58,546 bases of DNA from positions 1-58,546 of IMG/VR virus record IMGVR_UViG_3300032214_001472; one strand, given 5' to 3'. The notes beneath the pieces were generated by a model. It had not been told where the DNA came from. It did no database searches and was given only the letters and a program-made list of their open reading frames with translations. Origin of the DNA: a virus. Below, piece by piece: positions 43,401 through 51,440 of the stretch. Position 1 is the stretch's first letter. Every line of letters starts with the position of its first letter. Made by a program: the position numbers and the translations under genes.

Positions 43401-43611
43401 TAAAGCTGGATATGGTATTCGCAATACTGCTGGACTTGGGTTGAATGTTGGTGGCAATGGTGGTAATGGTGCAACAGGTGGAGCAGGTGGATCTCAAGGA
43501 GGTGGTGGAGGAGGATCTGGATATAGTGATGGATCTTTTACAATCACTTCAACCAGACAAGGAGGAAATGCAGGAGCTTCGAAGGTGGTTATTAGATCGG
43601 CATTAGTATAA
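40438..43611 (+). CDS. Glycine-rich fibre/adhesin with Ig-like segments
   Basis: 1057 residues from ATG 40438, which overlaps the previous stop; the longer start at 40402 is rejected. An Ig-like domain is suggested at about residues 145-190 (GITTQPIDTPIAQGASAKF, LTYQWYANGN). Glycine-rich blocks occur at about residues 415-445, 580-680 and 860-1050, with GGGGGGYTG, GGGGGGSND and GGGGGSGYSD. Such blocks are typical of adhesin tips made of packed polyglycine helices, and also of glycine-rich tail proteins. A role in binding host surface or mediating fibre contact is inferred. C-terminus ends KVVIRSALV. Confidence 0.75.
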   Translation: MIGFFNSIPTTIELNGPVLSFTGSNTLQPLSTSFCDGGTAGFVGIATATFPAQSPINPAENTGYIEYHWHEVGIGQLSDSSSIVGSATTFLILSGLKSPQDNGRKFFLRADYVNSAYGVGRSTGNAINESLDSNIVTLGMRPNIGITTQPIDTPIAQGASAKFSIGANATDATNSSLTYQWYANGNLLRDGRNSIAIYPSPNPTQTITVSGWNGTGIYLDLVQYVGNVNLTITTSEESGIFHYINIPGVANIPENLGTRTYTLQGGRIYGPCSAPNGNLYIGNETPVGGTNRLVVEEGGDDWNDMILTTNAGFFKRYSSAPQSAVISGVSTSRMTITNSSGISTTIDLASVTSYSAFDPKEIYTITTNTDVKVQAYLKGGKGGTSTYLRSVAGGEGGTSSGIVTFFAGRSYQVIRGSAANNSTAGSPGGGAGNGGGGGGGYTGLFAATQSQSYQSNVTHVFDNNSNTHILTQSSPDLTVGYMNPSAGDGLPCGTISYGKYYKVTFKVPFTDANYGIAINSLCQQTAGGGGGSMSVAGIANKTKFGFDIWFCKNSYNSYIRCFSFTTTGVKESISLANAMLIAGGGGGGSNDAEIGGAGGGTAGGNGQAGNKGGTQSSGGSGDNHAGDRPGSAGAALQGGSGAAGGGGGYYGGGGGGGYPGCCDDWAGGGGSGYIHPTLVTNGTFTPNGKNDVASIDGILVLDILFNPTSIAICNVSGATTPNLAISCDTLGTLAISCLVSHPSACNSPLLSNTVSMQIVNASQILKVERIEQSGTSSAALTSWNLYTQGEYTLSGSGGVNPALFSFYAAERDLDVFIDLYGGAGSAYGANIGGQGGVSTIRLTLKKDVEYVLAGLSAGGAVFLYRQATLIAVVGAGGNGGLVGAGGAGGGVNVSGSVGFGRGGGNGGLVVAIGGLTTNGSFGSAYPQASSALRSGDSNTSAPNGGRAVSCPKGDYWSGISPCTNVGNVQFYLANGTRITNSATIARGFKAGYGIRNTAGLGLNVGGNGGNGATGGAGGSQGGGGGGSGYSDGSFTITSTRQGGNAGASKVVIRSALV

Positions 43612-43614
43612 ATA
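43607..43614 (+). promoter_or_regulatory. Late promoter box TATAAATA
   Basis: A perfect late core 30 nt upstream of the fibre gene, with GGGGGAG as ribosome-binding site. Confidence 0.75.
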
Positions 43615-43644
43615 ATAAAAAATACTGGGGGAGAGTGAACCCAA

Positions 43645-46185
43645 ATGTCAGTCAATAAGAATTTTGTTGTTAAAAATGGCATTGAGGTAGGCACCAACCT
43701 AATAGTTGCTAACGCTGCTACCAATAAAGTTGGTATTGGTAGCACCTTACCTAGAATAGAGTTAGACGTTAGAGGTAGTTTTGCTTCTACCAACTCATAT
43801 ACAAGTGGAGTTTCTACAGTCTTTACTGAATTTAATGTAGGAACTAACGGAGAAGTCTTTACTGTTCTTGGAGTTGGTGGTTCTATTGGTATAGGAACCC
43901 AAACTCCTGGTTACTTACTTGATGTTCGTGCCCCAGTGAGCACTGGACAGACTGCACTATTTGTTAGAGGAGATACGAGAGTCAGTGGAAATTTAAATAT
44001 TGAAGGTGATGTATTCCTAGATGACATTACTCTTGATCAGGCAGATATTGCTACATTAATTGTCACTAGTTCAGCAAATATTGTCACATTAAACGTACCA
44101 ACAACAGCTACAGTCAATACTGGTATTATTACCAATATTAGTGGTTCAACTGCAACATATACGAATATTACAGGAACAGCAGTAACATCAAACGCATACA
44201 ATATTGGTGCAGTTTCTGTAATTACAAACTCAAGAGAGTTGCAAAATATTACTGCTGTAGACTCAACAACAGCAGCAACTATTGAATCAGTTATTCAAAA
44301 TGCACCTAACATCTTTACTGATCTAAGTGTTCCTGGTATTTCAACTCTTGGTGTTACATCAACAACTCAGTTGACTGCAAGAAATCTAAATGTAAGTGGA
44401 ATCTCAAGTCTTGGAACCTTACAAAATCTATTTGTAACTTCTTCTGGAATTTCAACACTTGGAACAGTCGTAGTTTCATCTGGAGTAATTACGTCCACAA
44501 ATGCATCTGATGTTGTTTATTATGGTGATGGACAATTCTTAAAGAATGCTATTCGTGGTATTGGTATTGGAACTTTTGGAACTATTATCGGATACGGCGC
44601 AACTATCTTTGACTTCCGTGGATCTGGTATTGGTACTGTTAGGGTTGGTTCTGGCATCGGTACTGTTTTTGTAGAGAACACCGGAGCACAGGTTTCTATC
44701 GGAACTGCTCCACCTTCAGGAGCAAAAGTCGGTGACTTATGGTATAGCATGAATCTTGGTAGAACATTTATCTACTATGATGAAGTTGCTGTTGGTGCTG
44801 GTTCATCTGCTTTCTGGGTTGATGCTGCACCATTCAACATGAGTGTTCTGAGCACTCTTGATAGCATTCTTCTTGCACCAAAGACTGCAACAAATCCAAG
44901 TGTAGGATTCAATACAGATACATCAACAGGATTCTTCTCACCAGGTCCAGGACAATTTACAGTTGTCTCAACTGGATCATCAATCTTAAACGTTAATCCA
45001 AGTGGAGTTAATGTAAGTGGAGCACTCACTGCAACATCTCTTGATGCAAGTGCAGGAGTTGTAACTGCTTCAACATTAAGAGCACAGAACTTAACAGTCT
45101 ATAATGTTGCCGATGCTCAAGGTCCACTATGGGCAAGAACAGAAGCAATTATTGGTACAAGAAATATAACTACAAACTCTGCAGAAGTTAACATTCGTCA
45201 GGGTAATGTTGATATTGCAGGTATTTTAACTGCTAATAGTTTGAGATCTACTAATATTAGTGTATCTGGAATTTCCACGCTCAATAATGTAATAGTTGGT
45301 GGATCGACAACTGCACTTTTTGTAAATGGAGATGCAAGAGTTACTGGAGTTCTTACAATTGGACAGGGAACAATTACAATTGATGGAGATAGTAAGACAA
45401 TTTCTGTAGGTTCAAGTGGTTTATTTACTGGTAATGTAAATGGCAATGTCAATTCTACTGGTGTTTCTACAGTTGCTAACTTAAGATCTACCAATATTAA
45501 CGCAACTGGTATAGTTACTGCCACAACATTTTCAGGTTCTCTAAGTGGAACTGCTACCAATGCCACTAATGCTACTTTAGCAGCAGGAACAGCGACTGTT
45601 AACTATGTAACCTTTGCACAGGCAGCAACAGGAAATCAACCTCTTAAGACTGATACTGGATTAACATATAATGCTTCCACTAATGTCCTTGGTGCTACAG
45701 TTAGTGGATCTGCAGCATCTTGGACTACAGGAAGAACAATTGCATTAACTGGTGAAGTAACTGGCACATCTGCCGCCTTTAATGGAACTGCAAACCTCAG
45801 TTTTGCAACAACTATTGCAAGTGGTGTTGTTGCTGCTGCAAATCTTGATGGAGCACAAACTGGATCCGCTCCAATATATGGTGCTAGAGCTTGGGTAAAC
45901 TTTAATGGTACTGGTGGAGTTGGAGCCCAAACTGTTAGAGCATCTGCTAACATTACAAGTGTATCTAAAACTGCTACCGGTACTTATACTGTAAATATAG
46001 CTACAGATATGTCAGATGCAAATTATTCTGTTTCTGGAGCGGTATCTCAACAAGCGGCATTTAGTAATAATTTCTTTACTATGACAAGTCTTGCGGCAGG
46101 ATCATTTGTAGTGTATTCATATACTGTGAATACAGCACCAGCTGCTGAAGATGCTATAATTGTAACAGCTGCCGTTCATCGGTAA
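43645..46185 (+). CDS. Tail fibre protein
   Basis: 846 residues. Opens VNKNFVVKNGIEVGTNLIVA and continues with fibre units (KVGIGSTLPRIELDVRG, IGIGTQTPGYLLDVRA). Mid-region shaft units repeat NVSGISSLG, NVSGISTLN and STNINATGIVTATTFSG; AKVGDLWYS and STGFFSPGPG appear near 360-440. The last ~100 residues (GARAWVNFNGTGGVGAQTVR, then MSDANYSVSGAVSQQ) form a typical phage fibre C-terminal domain. The same shaft vocabulary appears in five other genes here. Likely trimeric receptor-binding fibre. Confidence 0.83.
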   Translation: MSVNKNFVVKNGIEVGTNLIVANAATNKVGIGSTLPRIELDVRGSFASTNSYTSGVSTVFTEFNVGTNGEVFTVLGVGGSIGIGTQTPGYLLDVRAPVSTGQTALFVRGDTRVSGNLNIEGDVFLDDITLDQADIATLIVTSSANIVTLNVPTTATVNTGIITNISGSTATYTNITGTAVTSNAYNIGAVSVITNSRELQNITAVDSTTAATIESVIQNAPNIFTDLSVPGISTLGVTSTTQLTARNLNVSGISSLGTLQNLFVTSSGISTLGTVVVSSGVITSTNASDVVYYGDGQFLKNAIRGIGIGTFGTIIGYGATIFDFRGSGIGTVRVGSGIGTVFVENTGAQVSIGTAPPSGAKVGDLWYSMNLGRTFIYYDEVAVGAGSSAFWVDAAPFNMSVLSTLDSILLAPKTATNPSVGFNTDTSTGFFSPGPGQFTVVSTGSSILNVNPSGVNVSGALTATSLDASAGVVTASTLRAQNLTVYNVADAQGPLWARTEAIIGTRNITTNSAEVNIRQGNVDIAGILTANSLRSTNISVSGISTLNNVIVGGSTTALFVNGDARVTGVLTIGQGTITIDGDSKTISVGSSGLFTGNVNGNVNSTGVSTVANLRSTNINATGIVTATTFSGSLSGTATNATNATLAAGTATVNYVTFAQAATGNQPLKTDTGLTYNASTNVLGATVSGSAASWTTGRTIALTGEVTGTSAAFNGTANLSFATTIASGVVAAANLDGAQTGSAPIYGARAWVNFNGTGGVGAQTVRASANITSVSKTATGTYTVNIATDMSDANYSVSGAVSQQAAFSNNFFTMTSLAAGSFVVYSYTVNTAPAAEDAIIVTAAVHR

Positions 46186-46220
46186 ATTATTACTAAATAA
46201 AAATAAAATAAAAAAATATT

Positions 46221-46484
46221 ATGTCTCAACTAATTTTAATGGAAAATGACATTGGTGGGGCAGCAATATGCTATCCAACGCCTGAAGCATTAGAAACTTA
46301 TACAATCACAGAAATAGCATTTAAAGACACTCCAACCGGACAACCATTTTGGATTGTTGATGAAGAAAATATTTCGAATGATCATACGTTCTTCAATGCG
46401 TGGGAACTTGATACAGAAGCACTTGGAGAACCTACTGGATATGGTATGGACTATGAAGATTGGAAAAAGGAGTACAAAAAATGA
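46221..46484 (+). CDS. Tail-fibre-associated small protein
   Basis: 87 residues. TPTGQPFWIVDEENISNDHT then FFNAWELDTE matches a small family that lies next to fibre genes in many phages (PTGTPY.IVD...P.DRTFRNAWE). Likely a fibre assembly or attachment factor. It is coupled by ATGA overlap to the next small gene. Confidence 0.65.
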   Translation: MSQLILMENDIGGAAICYPTPEALETYTITEIAFKDTPTGQPFWIVDEENISNDHTFFNAWELDTEALGEPTGYGMDYEDWKKEYKK

Positions 46485-46777
46485 TTAAAGTTAATATTGA
46501 TAAAGCAAAAGAAATTCAAAAAGATAAGATGAGAGTGGTAAGAAAACCACTTCTTGAAAAACTTGATGTGGACTTTGTACGTGCATTAGAAGTTGGTGGC
46601 GATACCGATTCTATCTCAGCACAAAAACAAGCACTTAGAGATGTAACCGATATTGTTACGGAAACAGAAATTTCTGGAACAACCGTTGATGAAATCACAA
46701 CAGAACTCAAAGCAATCTGGGATGAAGAATTACTGGGGGGAAATCCTTCTGCTCTTAATTTAAATGGCACGAACTAA
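46481..46777 (+). CDS. Tail-fibre-associated helical protein
   Basis: 98 residues from ATG 46481 (the 46460 start is not needed). IKVNIDKAKEIQKDKMRVVR and KPLLEKLDVDFVRALEVGGD, then KQALRDVTDI, is the pattern of a small family commonly paired with the previous gene near fibre loci. Helical, charged, and probably a chaperone or connector. Its end overlaps the following fibre gene by 14 nt. Confidence 0.65.
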   Translation: MIKVNIDKAKEIQKDKMRVVRKPLLEKLDVDFVRALEVGGDTDSISAQKQALRDVTDIVTETEISGTTVDEITTELKAIWDEELLGGNPSALNLNGTN

Positions 46778-47717
46778 AGGACAATTAATATCTCCAATTG
46801 GTATCTTAACTGCCAGTGAAGTTAAAGTAACAGGAAATGTCAATGTAACTGGTATTATTACTGCAGGAAGTTTTAGTGGAATAAGAACTGATGTATATAC
46901 TTTGGGAGTGGGAACTGTAGCACATTTACGTTCTACAAATATTAATGCAACAGGAATCATAACTGCTAATAATGTAGTTGCTGGAGCAGCTCAAACCACA
47001 TTGATTGTTCAAGGGGATGCAAGAATTACCGGTATATTAACTATTGGTACTGGTAGCATTACTCTAAATGGATCCACAAACAACATAACTGGTATTGCAT
47101 CAATTACAGATAGTTCAAATCGTAAATTGGTTGCATTGAACACTGGTGGCACAAATATAACTATGTGGCATCAAGCAACATCTCCAGTTGGATGGACAAA
47201 GGTTACCACTCATAATAATAAGTCGTTGAGAGTTGTATCTGGAACTGGTGGTGGTTCTGGTGGTACTAGTGCATTTACATCGGTATTTGCATCTAGAACT
47301 CCTGCAGGATCTGTTTCTGTTTCTGGATCTAACTCTGGTGGTAGTGTCTCAAATACAACTGCTGGAGGTTCTGTTTCTGGTAGCAATAGTGGTGGCTCCG
47401 TAAGTGATACAACTTTAGCTACTAGTCAGATACCATCGCACCAACACTCATATTCGCAGTGGAATACTGCAAACGGTACTGCTGCAGGTTCAGGACGTGC
47501 TGGAGCATTAACTGGATCGGATAATACTAATGGAACTGGTGGTGGTGGAGCACACGGACACGGATTTACTAATCCATCCTGGAGTGGTTCATTTACTGGA
47601 ACTTCTCACGGACACACTTTTAATAATCCATCCTGGAGTGGTTCTGGATCTTTCAGTGGTAGTGCAATGGACTTTGATGTACAGTATATTGATATGATTC
47701 TATGCTCTTTCGATTAA
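46764..47717 (+). CDS. Tail fibre with histidine-rich HxH tip
   Basis: 317 residues. The N-terminus (ARTKGQLISPIGILTASEVK) leads to a short shaft (RSTNINATGIITANN, TTLIVQGDARITGILTIG) and then a Gly/Ser/His-rich tip: SQIPSHQHSYSQW, GAHGHGFTNPSW, TSHGHTFNNPSW. Repeated H-x-H pairs are the metal-binding feature of the T4 gp37 needle tip, where iron is coordinated. The closing segment MDFDVQYIDMILCSFD is shared in style with the fibre at 54259-55584. Probably a receptor-contacting distal fibre. Confidence 0.78.
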   Translation: MARTKGQLISPIGILTASEVKVTGNVNVTGIITAGSFSGIRTDVYTLGVGTVAHLRSTNINATGIITANNVVAGAAQTTLIVQGDARITGILTIGTGSITLNGSTNNITGIASITDSSNRKLVALNTGGTNITMWHQATSPVGWTKVTTHNNKSLRVVSGTGGGSGGTSAFTSVFASRTPAGSVSVSGSNSGGSVSNTTAGGSVSGSNSGGSVSDTTLATSQIPSHQHSYSQWNTANGTAAGSGRAGALTGSDNTNGTGGGGAHGHGFTNPSWSGSFTGTSHGHTFNNPSWSGSGSFSGSAMDFDVQYIDMILCSFD

Positions 47718-47723
47718 TAAATA
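47716..47723 (+). promoter_or_regulatory. Late promoter box AATAAATA with conserved leader
   Basis: This box and the 24 nt after it up to the TTG start match the corresponding leader at 54227-54258 almost base for base (AGAACTCAATATAATCCC is shared). Confidence 0.6.
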
Positions 47724-47747
47724 CTAAAAAGAACTCAATATAATCCC

Positions 47748-49193
47748 TTGGCACTTAACTTTCCGGATAACCCATCACCAGGACAAATATTTTCAGATGC
47801 AACGGCTGGATTTTATTTTCGCTGGGATGGAACTGTATGGCAAAGTTTTAGTCCAGGAAGTTCTGCAAATATTCAAAACCTAGATGATTTCAGTGGTTCT
47901 TTCAACGGAATCACAACGTCATTTTCTTTGACTTCTGGTGGAATTGAAATTATACCAATTAAGACATCACAACTTGTGATTAATCTTGGTGGTATTATTC
48001 AAGATTCAAAGGATGATTATTTCATTAATGGATCAAGTATTATATTTTCAGAACCACCTGAAATAGGACTTTCCTTTTCTGGTATCTCATTAGGACCAGC
48101 AATTCCTATTTCTAACATACTTGATGGTTCTGTATTACCTCAAGACTTATCAACGGGTGCTCCTTGGTGGTTATCTGATTATAAGGTTGGTATTGGAACA
48201 TCAGTACCAACATCATTATTGGACGTTGAAGGTAATGCTATTATCACTGGTATTGTAACCGCCAATACTTTCAGTGGACAATTAAGTGCTGGTATTTCTA
48301 CGATTTCCAATCTTAGAGTCACTGGTATTACTACACTTGGAGTTACTACTACAACCAGTCTGAGTGCCGAAATGATTAGTATTGCTGGTGCCAGCAGTAC
48401 AATTGCAAATCTTACTGGAACGGTTCTCAACTATCAGAATATAACTGCAACTAATGTAAGTGTTACTGGTATATCCACACTTACTCAAGTCATAGCAACA
48501 GGTATTGTAGGAACAAGTGTTACTGCAACCAATCTCATAGCAACGAATTTAAGAGTATCAGGAATCACAACTCTTGGTTCTTCGAATGGTATTGGAACTG
48601 TTACGATTGGAACTGGAATTACTGCATTGCTTGTCGATGGTAATGCAAGAATTACTGGTATTCTTTCAATTGGACAAGGAACAATTACAATTGATGGAAA
48701 TACTAATACTATTTCTGGAGTTTCATCTGTTAGCGATGCAACAGGAAGTTATCTAAGCATTCCTCCAGGAACTGTAATTAGTGTTGCATCATCAATTGCT
48801 CCTGCAGGGTACTTAAAGGCAAATGGTGCTGCTATTTCAAGAAGTACTTACTCTACTTTATTTGCTGGCATTGGAACTGTTCATGGAGCAGGTAATGGTA
48901 CTTCAACCTTTAATATTCCGGATTTGAGAGGTGAGTTTATTCGTGGTTGGGCGGATGGCAGAGCAGTTGATACTGGAAGAAGTTTTGGTAGTTCTCAGGC
49001 AGATGACTTTAAGAGTCATACTCATTCAGTAAGTTTTAATTTCACTTCAGTTGTTACTCAACCTGGAGGAAATGAAACTCCTGGAGGTGGAGGAAGAGGA
49101 CAATATGCAAACATTTCTGCTACTGCTACCGCGAATGGTGGAACAGAAACCCGTCCAAGAAACATCGCACTTCTTTACTGTATTAAATACTAA
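47748..49193 (+). CDS. Tail fibre/collar-type protein, TTG start
   Basis: 481 residues, starting at TTG (ALNFPDNPSPGQIFSDATAG). No ATG exists between the upstream in-frame stop and this TTG, nor in the first 70 codons. An N-terminal virion-attachment domain (to about residue 150, with WWLSDYKVGIGTSVPT) is followed by shaft units (NLRVTGITTLGVTTTTSLSA, SVTGISTLTQV, ARITGILSIGQGTI) and a tail-collar type C-terminus (PAGYLKANGAAISRSTYSTL, FNIPDLRGEFIRGW, HTHSVSFNF, RPRNIALLYCIKY). Similar first 150 residues appear in the gene at 54259. Followed 8 nt later by its probable chaperone. Confidence 0.82.
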   Translation: MALNFPDNPSPGQIFSDATAGFYFRWDGTVWQSFSPGSSANIQNLDDFSGSFNGITTSFSLTSGGIEIIPIKTSQLVINLGGIIQDSKDDYFINGSSIIFSEPPEIGLSFSGISLGPAIPISNILDGSVLPQDLSTGAPWWLSDYKVGIGTSVPTSLLDVEGNAIITGIVTANTFSGQLSAGISTISNLRVTGITTLGVTTTTSLSAEMISIAGASSTIANLTGTVLNYQNITATNVSVTGISTLTQVIATGIVGTSVTATNLIATNLRVSGITTLGSSNGIGTVTIGTGITALLVDGNARITGILSIGQGTITIDGNTNTISGVSSVSDATGSYLSIPPGTVISVASSIAPAGYLKANGAAISRSTYSTLFAGIGTVHGAGNGTSTFNIPDLRGEFIRGWADGRAVDTGRSFGSSQADDFKSHTHSVSFNFTSVVTQPGGNETPGGGGRGQYANISATATANGGTETRPRNIALLYCIKY

Positions 49194-49201
49194 TAAAAGA
49201 C

Positions 49202-49630
49202 ATGGAAATCTATAATTATCACCCAGAATACAAACATCTCACTGCAATATCAACTGCTGATGAATCTCCATTAGAACCAGGAGTTTATCTTATTCCTGCA
49301 TATGCAACTGATATTGAGGTTCCAAATTATGATTCAGGAACTATTCCAATCTTTAAGGACGATCATTGGGACGTTGTTGAAGATCGAAGTGGAACTTGGT
49401 ATAGAATTCCAAATGGAGAATCTTATGAAGTTTATAACCCACTTGAAGATCAATCAAATGCAACCAGAATTGCTCCTCCAGACTTAACTCCATATTTACA
49501 ACCTCATCAACATGTTTGGGAAAATAATGAGTGGGTAGTTAAACCAATTCTAGAGTCAACACCACTTGAAAAATTAGAGAAAGCTGGACTTACTGTAGAA
49601 GAACTCAAACAACTTCTAGGACTTTCATAA
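49202..49630 (+). CDS. Tail fibre assembly chaperone (Tfa/gp38 type)
   Basis: 142 residues. MEIYNYHPEYKHLTAISTAD, then ESPLEPGVYLIPAYATDIEV and HWDVVEDRSGTWY, is the standard pattern of the lambda Tfa / T4 gp38-like chaperone family, with a helical C-terminus (LEKLEKAGLTVEELKQLLG). These proteins help fold and trimerise the fibre encoded just before them. The upstream gene ends in a tail-collar type domain, which fits a dedicated partner. Confidence 0.85.
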   Translation: MEIYNYHPEYKHLTAISTADESPLEPGVYLIPAYATDIEVPNYDSGTIPIFKDDHWDVVEDRSGTWYRIPNGESYEVYNPLEDQSNATRIAPPDLTPYLQPHQHVWENNEWVVKPILESTPLEKLEKAGLTVEELKQLLGLS

Positions 49631-49633
49631 ATA
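49626..49633 (+). promoter_or_regulatory. Late promoter box CATAAATA
   Basis: Overlaps the chaperone stop; 27 nt before the ATG at 49661. Confidence 0.45.
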
Positions 49634-49660
49634 TCTCAATAGAGAAGTATTTGGCATATA

Positions 49661-51439
49661 ATGTCACAAACAAAATCCCAGTTAATTAATCCCATCGATG
49701 GTAATATTAACGTAACTGGTATTGTTACTGCATCCAGTTTTAGTGGAAATAACGTAAATGTAATTGGTATTGTTACTGCATCCGGTTTTAGTGGAGTTGC
49801 TTCTGCTGCTAGAAGTATCGTTGGATTTGGTACTTATAGGCAGGTAGGAATTCTTACTGGTTCTCTTGCTACTAATGCCGATCTTTTTGGTTATAAAGTA
49901 GCAACAAGTGCTGATGGTAAGACTATTATTGTTGGTGCCGAAAATGATGAAATTGGAGCAACAACAGGTACTGGTGTTGTTTATGTCTTTGATCGTGTAG
50001 GTAGTTCATTTAATCAAGTAGGAATTTTAACTGGTTCTCTTGCTGTTGATAGTGGAGATAACTTTGGACAATCAGTAGCAACAAGTGCCGATGGTAAAAC
50101 CATTATTGTTGGCGACTATTTTGATGAAATTGGAGCAGCAACAAATACTGGTGTTGTTTATGTATTTGATCGTGTAGGAAACTCATTTAATCAAGTAGGA
50201 ATTCTAACTGGTTCTCTTGCTGGTGATACTAATGATTACTTTGGACAATCACTAGCAACAAGTGCCGATGGTAAAACTATTGTTGTTGGTGCTTATTTTG
50301 ATGAAATTGGAGCAACAGGAGCTACTGGAGTTGTTTATGTCTTTGATCGTGTAGAAAACTCATTTAATCAAGTAGGAATTTTAACTGGTTCTCTTGCTGT
50401 TGATTTATTTGATTTATTTGGACAATCAGTAGCAACAAGTGCCGATGGTAAAACTATTGTTGTTGGTGCTTATAATGATGAAATAGGAGCAACAACAGGT
50501 ACTGGTGTTGTTTATGTTTATGATCGTGTAGGTAGTTCCTTTAATCAAGTAGGAATTCTTACTGGTTCTTATGCTGTTGATGATAATGATCAATTTGGAC
50601 ACTCAGTAGCAACAAGTGCTGATGGAAAAACCATTATTGTTGGTAGTTATAATGATGAAATAGGAGCAACAGGAGGTACTGGTGTTGTTTATGTATTTGA
50701 TCGTGTAGGAAACTCATTTAATCAAGTAGGAATTCTTACTGGTTCTTATGCTGTTAATGCTAATGATGGATTTGGATATTCAGTAGCAACAAGTGCTGAT
50801 GGTAAGACTATTATTGTTGGTGCTTATAATGATGAAATAGGAGCAGCAACAAATACTGGTGTTGTTTATGTTTTTAATCGTCAAGAAAACTCATTTAATC
50901 GAGTGGGAATTCTTACTGGTTCTTATGCTGTTGATGCTAGTGACACCTTTGGGAGGTCAGTAGCAACAAGTGCTGATGGCAAGACTATTATTGTTGGTGC
51001 TGATCTGGATGAAATTGGAGCAACAACAAGTACTGGTGTTGTATATGTTTTTGATGAAGTTAATGATACATATCTAAGTACAGATCCATCCGGAATTATC
51101 GTAACTGGAAAATTAAGTGATAGTAAAGGTGATGTTCGTGCTATTCCACAAAATTCTCAGTCTTCTTCATATACACTACAAATTTCTGATATAGGAAAAC
51201 ATGTCAGTATTAGTGGTGTTGGTGTTACAGTTCCTGCTTCAGTATTCGGTGCTGGAGATGCCATAACTATATACAATAATTCTGCATCTAGTCAAACAAT
51301 AACTCAAGGATCATCAGTAACAATGTATCAGGCAGGAACATCCAATACTGGCAATAGAATTTTATCCCAAAGAGGAGTTTGTTCTCTATTATGTGTTGGA
51401 ATTAATACTTTTGTAATATCTGGAGCAGGATTGACATAA
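49661..51439 (+). CDS. Seven-repeat FG-GAP-type beta-propeller virion protein
   Basis: 592 residues. Residues 1-55 are a short shaft (INVTGIVTASSFSGN). Residues about 58-470 hold seven units of ~59 residues, each with QVGILTGSxA, FGxSVATSADGKTIIVGA, DEIGA, TGVVYVFDRV. Seven FG-GAP/integrin-alpha-like blades would close a full propeller. The C-terminal ~120 residues (SKGDVRAIPQNSQSSSYTLQ, then VPASVFGAGDAITIYNNS) resemble a fibre end domain. Probably an adhesin-like virion protein that binds a surface component. The repeated DNA is a likely site for copy-number change. It lies 1 nt before the next gene. Confidence 0.85.
   Translation: MSQTKSQLINPIDGNINVTGIVTASSFSGNNVNVIGIVTASGFSGVASAARSIVGFGTYRQVGILTGSLATNADLFGYKVATSADGKTIIVGAENDEIGATTGTGVVYVFDRVGSSFNQVGILTGSLAVDSGDNFGQSVATSADGKTIIVGDYFDEIGAATNTGVVYVFDRVGNSFNQVGILTGSLAGDTNDYFGQSLATSADGKTIVVGAYFDEIGATGATGVVYVFDRVENSFNQVGILTGSLAVDLFDLFGQSVATSADGKTIVVGAYNDEIGATTGTGVVYVYDRVGSSFNQVGILTGSYAVDDNDQFGHSVATSADGKTIIVGSYNDEIGATGGTGVVYVFDRVGNSFNQVGILTGSYAVNANDGFGYSVATSADGKTIIVGAYNDEIGAATNTGVVYVFNRQENSFNRVGILTGSYAVDASDTFGRSVATSADGKTIIVGADLDEIGATTSTGVVYVFDEVNDTYLSTDPSGIIVTGKLSDSKGDVRAIPQNSQSSSYTLQISDIGKHVSISGVGVTVPASVFGAGDAITIYNNSASSQTITQGSSVTMYQAGTSNTGNRILSQRGVCSLLCVGINTFVISGAGLT
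49835..51069 (+). repeat. Seven tandem ~177-bp coding repeats
   Basis: Starts of units (CAAGTAGGAATT or CAGGTAGGAATT) fall at 49841, 50015, 50192, 50369 and 50546, i.e. a period of 174 then 177 bp, and two more units follow. Units share long identical stretches. This is not a CRISPR: units are in frame and have no spacers. Confidence 0.92.
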
Positions 51440-51440
51440 A

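Noticed and set aside
41800-43500. Long antisense ORFs in glycine-rich and fibre genes
   Set aside because: They are Pro/Val-, His- or Ser/Cys-rich mirror readings of repetitive coding DNA with no start signals.
49835-51069. Regular repeats that could look like a CRISPR array
   Set aside because: Units are 177 bp, in frame, without unique spacers, and encode propeller blades.
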